9,456 nucleotides of DNA from DASWVC01 sp036401335. Its GTDB lineage: Bacteria > Verrucomicrobiota > Verrucomicrobiia > Chthoniobacterales > JAFAMB01. The stretch lies in NCBI GenBank assembly GCA_036401335.1, contig DASWVC010000440.1, positions 1 through 9,456 on the forward strand. The letters are read 5' to 3'. Shown in pieces: positions 6,151 through 9,456 of this stretch. Positions within the stretch are counted from its first letter, which is position 1. Every line of letters begins with the position of its first letter. A program made the position numbers and the translations under genes. The notes under the pieces were generated by a model that ran no database searches, had not been told where the DNA came from, and was given only the letters and a program-made list of their open reading frames with translations.

Positions 6151-7605
6151 ATGAATCCCACTCACCTGGGCCACTTCCAGATGCTGATTGGCGGCAAGCG
6201 CACCGACGGGGCCGCTTCGCAGGCCATTGAGGTTGAAAATCCTGCAACCGAAGCGATCATTGCCACCGTGCCGGGCGGCACGGCGGAAGACGCCGAAAAG
6301 GCGCTGCGCACGGCCAAGGCCGCCCAACCGGCGTGGGCGGCCCTGCCACCCATTGAACGGGGCAGGCTTATCCATCGGCTGGCCGACGCCGTGGTCCAAA
6401 ACCGGGACTACCTTGCCCGGGTAGTGACGCTTGAACAAGGCAAGCCCCTCCAGGAAGCTTATGGCGAGATCGGCGGCACGGAAAATTTCCTGCGGTACGC
6501 CGCCGAAAGTGCACGGCGCATCGAAGGTGACCTCCTCCCATCAGACTCACCAAACGAAGAGGTCTGGATTCGCCGGGTTCCTCACGGCGTGGTCGTGGCG
6601 CTGACGGCTTGGAATTACCCTTCGGCCTTGGTTGGACGGAAAATCGGGCCTGCGTTAATCGCCGGCAACACGGTCGTGGTCAAGGGTCATGAGTGCACCC
6701 CCGTCTCGGGGATCGAACTGGTTCGCTTGGCCCACGAGGCGGGATTTCCGGAGGGAGTGGTCAATGTCGTGACCGGCGCCGGCCGTACCGTCGGCCAAGC
6801 CCTGGTGGAAAATCCCCTGGCGGACCTGGTCACCATGACCGGCAGCGTCCGGGCGGGCCGCGAGATTTACCGCGCGGGTGCCGATCGCCTGGCGGTGCTT
6901 CGTTTAGAGCTGGGCGGCAAGGCCCCGTTCATCGTAATGGAAGACGCCGACCTTGAGTCGGCGGTGAACGCCGCCGTCGTTTCCAGGTTCACAAACTGCG
7001 GTCAAGTCTGCACCTGCAACGAGCGCATGTACCTTCACCGCGACATTGCCGGACCGTTTTTGGAGCGGTTTTTACAGAAGGTGCAAGCCTTGACGATTGG
7101 TGATCCAATGGGAAAGGTCGACCTTGGACCGAAGGTGAACCGGCCTGAACTGGAAAAGGTGGAGTCCATGGTCAACGAAGCCGTCGCGGGTGGCGCTACC
7201 GTGCTGCTGGGTGGCAAACGGTTGCAAGACGGTCCCTTTGCCAAGGGACACTGGTTTGAGCCAACCATTCTGACCGATTTGCCGGCAGATTCGCAGGTCC
7301 TGAACCGGGAAATTTTTGGGCCGGTGATTCCGGTCGTGGAGTACGGAACTTTTGACGAGGCCATGGCTTACGCCAACGCGACGGAGTTCGGGCTCTCTGC
7401 GTACGTCTTCACCAACGACCTCCGGCGCATCATGAGCCTTTCCCGCAAACTCGGTTTCGGGGAAGTGTACGTGAACCGGCCTATCGGCGAGTTGGTCCAG
7501 GGTTTCCACAACGGCTGGCGCCATTCGGGCCTTGGTGGGGAAGATGGCAAATACGGCTTGGACGGGTATTTCCGCAAGCAAACGATGTACGTCAATTTCG
7601 GCTGA
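6151..7605 (+). CDS. NAD(P)-dependent aldehyde dehydrogenase, AldA-like (lactaldehyde/glycolaldehyde type)
   Basis: This 484-residue soluble enzyme oxidises an aldehyde to the carboxylate. The active-site residues are Asn155 (LTAWNYPSAL), Lys178 (NTVVVKGHE, cofactor ribose), Glu253 (LELGGKAPFIV), the nucleophile Cys287 (TNCGQVCTCNERMY) and Glu387 (NREIFGPV). Length matches the family. The C-terminus (QGFHNGWRHSGLGGEDGKYG) strongly resembles E. coli AldA, the lactaldehyde and glycolaldehyde dehydrogenase of fucose/rhamnose use. Lys178 is followed by Gly-His rather than the common Pro-Ser, which is unusual. Start choice: the ATG at 6151. A GTG at 6094 would add 19 residues with no family likeness, and the ATG at 6181 would lose ten. 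The ATG directly follows 13 pyrimidines and has no Shine-Dalgarno. It is the first gene of the operon, opposite the GntR gene. The physiological aldehyde is not known. Confidence 0.93.
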   Translation: MNPTHLGHFQMLIGGKRTDGAASQAIEVENPATEAIIATVPGGTAEDAEKALRTAKAAQPAWAALPPIERGRLIHRLADAVVQNRDYLARVVTLEQGKPLQEAYGEIGGTENFLRYAAESARRIEGDLLPSDSPNEEVWIRRVPHGVVVALTAWNYPSALVGRKIGPALIAGNTVVVKGHECTPVSGIELVRLAHEAGFPEGVVNVVTGAGRTVGQALVENPLADLVTMTGSVRAGREIYRAGADRLAVLRLELGGKAPFIVMEDADLESAVNAAVVSRFTNCGQVCTCNERMYLHRDIAGPFLERFLQKVQALTIGDPMGKVDLGPKVNRPELEKVESMVNEAVAGGATVLLGGKRLQDGPFAKGHWFEPTILTDLPADSQVLNREIFGPVIPVVEYGTFDEAMAYANATEFGLSAYVFTNDLRRIMSLSRKLGFGEVYVNRPIGELVQGFHNGWRHSGLGGEDGKYGLDGYFRKQTMYVNFG

Positions 7606-7637
7606 TGCCGCCGGCAAGCCGGTTGCCCGCCTTTTCC

Positions 7638-8729
7638 ATGCATCCTCAAGTCGCCCGGGTTGTGCCGGGCCATTACCGGATCCCGCTTCCTTCCGTGCTC
7701 ACCGACAGCATGCACGGTGCGATGCGTGTTTTTGAGCTTAACACCGTGCGGGTGCTGGACACCGACGGGGTGGAAGGGGTGGGCTACACCTTCACCTGTG
7801 GCCGCAATGGTGCGGCAATTCACGCCGTCATAAAACACGATTTTGAGGAGTTGTTGGCCGGCGAGGAAGCCGACCGGACCGAGTACCTCTGGAAGAAGCT
7901 TTGGTGGGCTTCGCACTATGGCGGCCGGGGCGGCCCCACCGTGCTGGCCCTCTCGGCGGTGGACATGGCATTGTGGGACTTGAAAGCCAAACGGCTCAAC
8001 CAGCCGCTCTGGCGGTTGTTGGGCGGTCATGACCCCAAGGTGCGCTGTTATGCGGGCGGCATCGATCTGGAGCTCCCGTTGGATCAACTGCTTCAGCAAA
8101 CGGACGGTAACCTCGCCCGCGGCTTCCGGGCCATCAAAATGAAGGTAGGTCGTCCGAACCTCGCTGAGGATCGGGAGCGCGTCCGGGCTTTACGTCAGCA
8201 CCTCGGGGAAGAGTTTCCCCTCATGGCTGACGCGAACATGAAGTGGACCGCCGATGAAGCAATCCGTGCAAGCCGGGTGTTTGCTGCGTTTGACCTTGCC
8301 TGGCTGGAAGAGCCGCTGATTCCTGATGATTTTGCCGGGTACCGCCGCGTGGTTCGAGAAGGTGCGTTGCCAATTGCGGCGGGTGAAAACCTGCGGACGC
8401 TGTGGGATTTCAAGCACCTGATTGAAATCGGCGGGGTGACGTTCCCTGAACCCGATGTAACGAACTGCGGCGGCATCACGCCTTTCCTGAAGATTGCGCA
8501 CCTGGCTGAGGCGTACAACCTGCCGTTAACCACCCATGGCGCCCACGACGTGACGGTGCACCTGCTCGCTGCTATCCCGAACGCCTCCTACCTGGAAGCC
8601 CACGGCTTCGGCCTTGACCACTACATCGCCGCGCCCCTCCGCCTTGAGGGTGGCCTGGCCATTGCGCCCGATTGTTCCGGGCACGGCGTTGAATTTGATT
8701 GGACGGGTTTGCAGTCAATCCAGGTTTAA
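7638..8729 (+). CDS. Enolase-superfamily enzyme, mandelate-racemase subgroup; probable acid-sugar dehydratase
   Basis: This 363-residue protein has a capping domain (N-terminus and extreme C-terminus) around a modified TIM barrel that abstracts a proton next to a carboxylate bound to Mg2+. Numbered from the ATG at 7638, the set is Lys167-x-Lys169 (AIKMKVG), metal ligands Asp198 (MADANMKW), Glu224 (WLEEPL) and Glu250 (AAGENL), then Asp273 (PEPDVTNCGG), His300 (LTTHGAH) and Glu320 (SYLEAHG). Every one is exactly three positions after its mandelate racemase counterpart (164, 166, 195, 221, 247, 270, 297, 317), so both the Lys and the His-Asp bases are kept. In a sugar operon, dehydration of an aldonate or aldarate is more likely than racemisation. 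Start choice: an ATG at 7605 overlaps the previous stop (TGATG) and would add 11 unconserved residues; I prefer 7638 because the family fold starts a few residues later and the leader is pyrimidine-rich like its neighbours. Confidence 0.9.
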   Translation: MHPQVARVVPGHYRIPLPSVLTDSMHGAMRVFELNTVRVLDTDGVEGVGYTFTCGRNGAAIHAVIKHDFEELLAGEEADRTEYLWKKLWWASHYGGRGGPTVLALSAVDMALWDLKAKRLNQPLWRLLGGHDPKVRCYAGGIDLELPLDQLLQQTDGNLARGFRAIKMKVGRPNLAEDRERVRALRQHLGEEFPLMADANMKWTADEAIRASRVFAAFDLAWLEEPLIPDDFAGYRRVVREGALPIAAGENLRTLWDFKHLIEIGGVTFPEPDVTNCGGITPFLKIAHLAEAYNLPLTTHGAHDVTVHLLAAIPNASYLEAHGFGLDHYIAAPLRLEGGLAIAPDCSGHGVEFDWTGLQSIQV

Positions 8730-8770
8730 CCTTCTCGTTTTCTTCTATCTCCACCTCTCCACCATTACCC
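8730..8770 (+). other. Pyrimidine-rich intergenic leader before the SDR gene
   Basis: Of these 41 bases, 35 are C or T and only one is G, so there is no purine ribosome-binding site ahead of the ATG at 8771. The composition differs sharply from the coding DNA on either side and matches the shorter C/T tracts before the starts at 6151 and 7638. Confidence 0.5.
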
Positions 8771-9456
8771 ATGAGACTCAAAGACAAAGTCGCCATCGTG
8801 ACCGGCAGCGCCAGCGGCATCGGCAAGGCCATTGCTGAGCGTTATGCCGGTGAAGGGGCCCGCCTGGTCATCGCGGACCTTAACCTTAAAGCCGCTGAAG
8901 AGGTCGCCCAAGGGATCGGCCGGGGTGCCTTCGCGGTCCAGTTTGATGTGACCAGCCAGGAGTCGATCGACCGCTTGGTTTCCGCCACCGTGGAAGGCGC
9001 CGGCCGCATTGACATCCTGGTGAACAACGCAGGGATCTTTGCGATGGCGCCCCTCACCGAGGTTACCCGCGAACAATGGCACAAGCTGTTTGCAGTGAAT
9101 TCCGAGGGTAAGTTTTTCACGCTGCAGGCGGTGGCGAAGCAGATGATCAAACAGGGGCACGGAGGAAAAATCATCAACCTCGCCAGCCAGGCCGGGCGGC
9201 GGGGAGAAGCGCTCGTTGCGGTGTACTGCGCATCCAAAGCGGTTGTGATCAGCATCACCCAGTCGGCCGGCCTGGCCCTGATCAAGCATGGGATCAACGT
9301 CAATGCCATTGCGCCCGGAGTGGTAGACACCCCGTTTTGGGAATTGGTCGATCGGGAATTTGCCAAGTATGAAAACCGGCCCATTGGGGAAACCAAACGC
9401 ATGGTGGGAGCCGGTGTGCCTTATGGGCGGATGGCCAAACCGGAGGACTTGACCGG
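8771..9456 (+). CDS. SDR-family sugar alcohol dehydrogenase, SmoS/sorbitol-galactitol type, 3' end cut by window
   Basis: The visible 228 residues are most of a classical short-chain dehydrogenase of about 255. The Rossmann motif is TGSASGIG (11-18). Asp36 (VIADLN) would bind the adenosine ribose hydroxyls and so favours NAD over NADP. NNAG lies at 85-88, and the catalytic residues are Asn110, Ser139, Tyr152 and Lys156 (YCASK). The stretches KIINLASQAGRRGEALV, SAGLALIKHGINVNAIAPG and the later VPYGRMAKPEDLT closely resemble Rhodobacter sorbitol dehydrogenase (SmoS), which oxidises sorbitol to fructose and galactitol to tagatose. The role here is probably oxidation of a polyol, or of a sugar or sugar-acid hydroxyl, as one step of the operon's pathway. 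It is the third gene on the plus strand, 41 bases after the dehydratase. The missing end should hold the rest of the substrate loop and the C-terminal strand. Confidence 0.92.
   Translation, partial: MRLKDKVAIVTGSASGIGKAIAERYAGEGARLVIADLNLKAAEEVAQGIGRGAFAVQFDVTSQESIDRLVSATVEGAGRIDILVNNAGIFAMAPLTEVTREQWHKLFAVNSEGKFFTLQAVAKQMIKQGHGGKIINLASQAGRRGEALVAVYCASKAVVISITQSAGLALIKHGINVNAIAPGVVDTPFWELVDREFAKYENRPIGETKRMVGAGVPYGRMAKPEDLT

Noticed and set aside
7368..8099. Minus-strand 243-codon frame across the aldehyde dehydrogenase and dehydratase junction
   Set aside because: It is antisense to two well-supported enzymes and has no recognisable motif.
1..9456. CRISPR array, tRNA, insertion sequence or phage genes
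   Set aside because: I saw no regularly spaced repeats, no tRNA T-arm or anticodon-arm pattern, no transposase motifs and no terminal inverted repeats. The pseudogene decay is by deletion and frameshift rather than by insertion.

Overview
This 9.5 kb window is GC-rich (about 60% by eye) and bacterial. It looks like a piece of a heterotrophic soil or plant-matter degrader's chromosome. I see no phage, transposase, CRISPR, tRNA or rRNA signal. Several starts lack a purine Shine-Dalgarno and instead follow pyrimidine-rich tracts. Together with the PA14-containing GH3 remnant, this makes me think of Verrucomicrobiota or Acidobacteriota, but that is only a weak guess.

Left part (1-2316). A cysteine hydrolase of the isochorismatase superfamily runs off the left edge on the minus strand. 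A 452-base non-coding stretch follows, holding a clean 13-bp palindrome. Next come an exported BCP-type peroxiredoxin on the plus strand and a RimJ/RimL-type GNAT acetyltransferase on the minus strand.

Middle (2528-5039). A secreted GH3 beta-glucosidase with an inserted PA14 domain survives only as a pseudogene. Two internal deletions have removed the stretches where the nucleophile Asp and the acid/base Glu should lie. There is also a frameshift at a run of eight C and an in-frame TAG. The last reading frame of the remnant has no stop of its own and continues in frame into an apparently intact aldo/keto reductase, whose real start is the ATG at 4038.

Right part (5083-9456). A FadR-type (GntR/FCD) regulator is transcribed divergently from a three-gene plus-strand operon. 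The operon encodes an AldA-like aldehyde dehydrogenase, a mandelate-racemase-subgroup enolase-superfamily enzyme (probable acid-sugar dehydratase) and an SDR closely resembling sorbitol/galactitol dehydrogenase (SmoS), cut by the right edge. Together they suggest oxidation of a polyol or sugar, dehydration of a sugar acid, and oxidation of the resulting small aldehyde, under GntR control. The substrate cannot be read from the sequence.

The regulator-operon gap contains GGT-N3-ACC inverted repeats of the type bound by FadR-family proteins. One of them shares the 9-mer GGTTCAACC with the palindrome at 820-832. This hints that the left-hand hydrolase or peroxiredoxin may belong to the same regulon.
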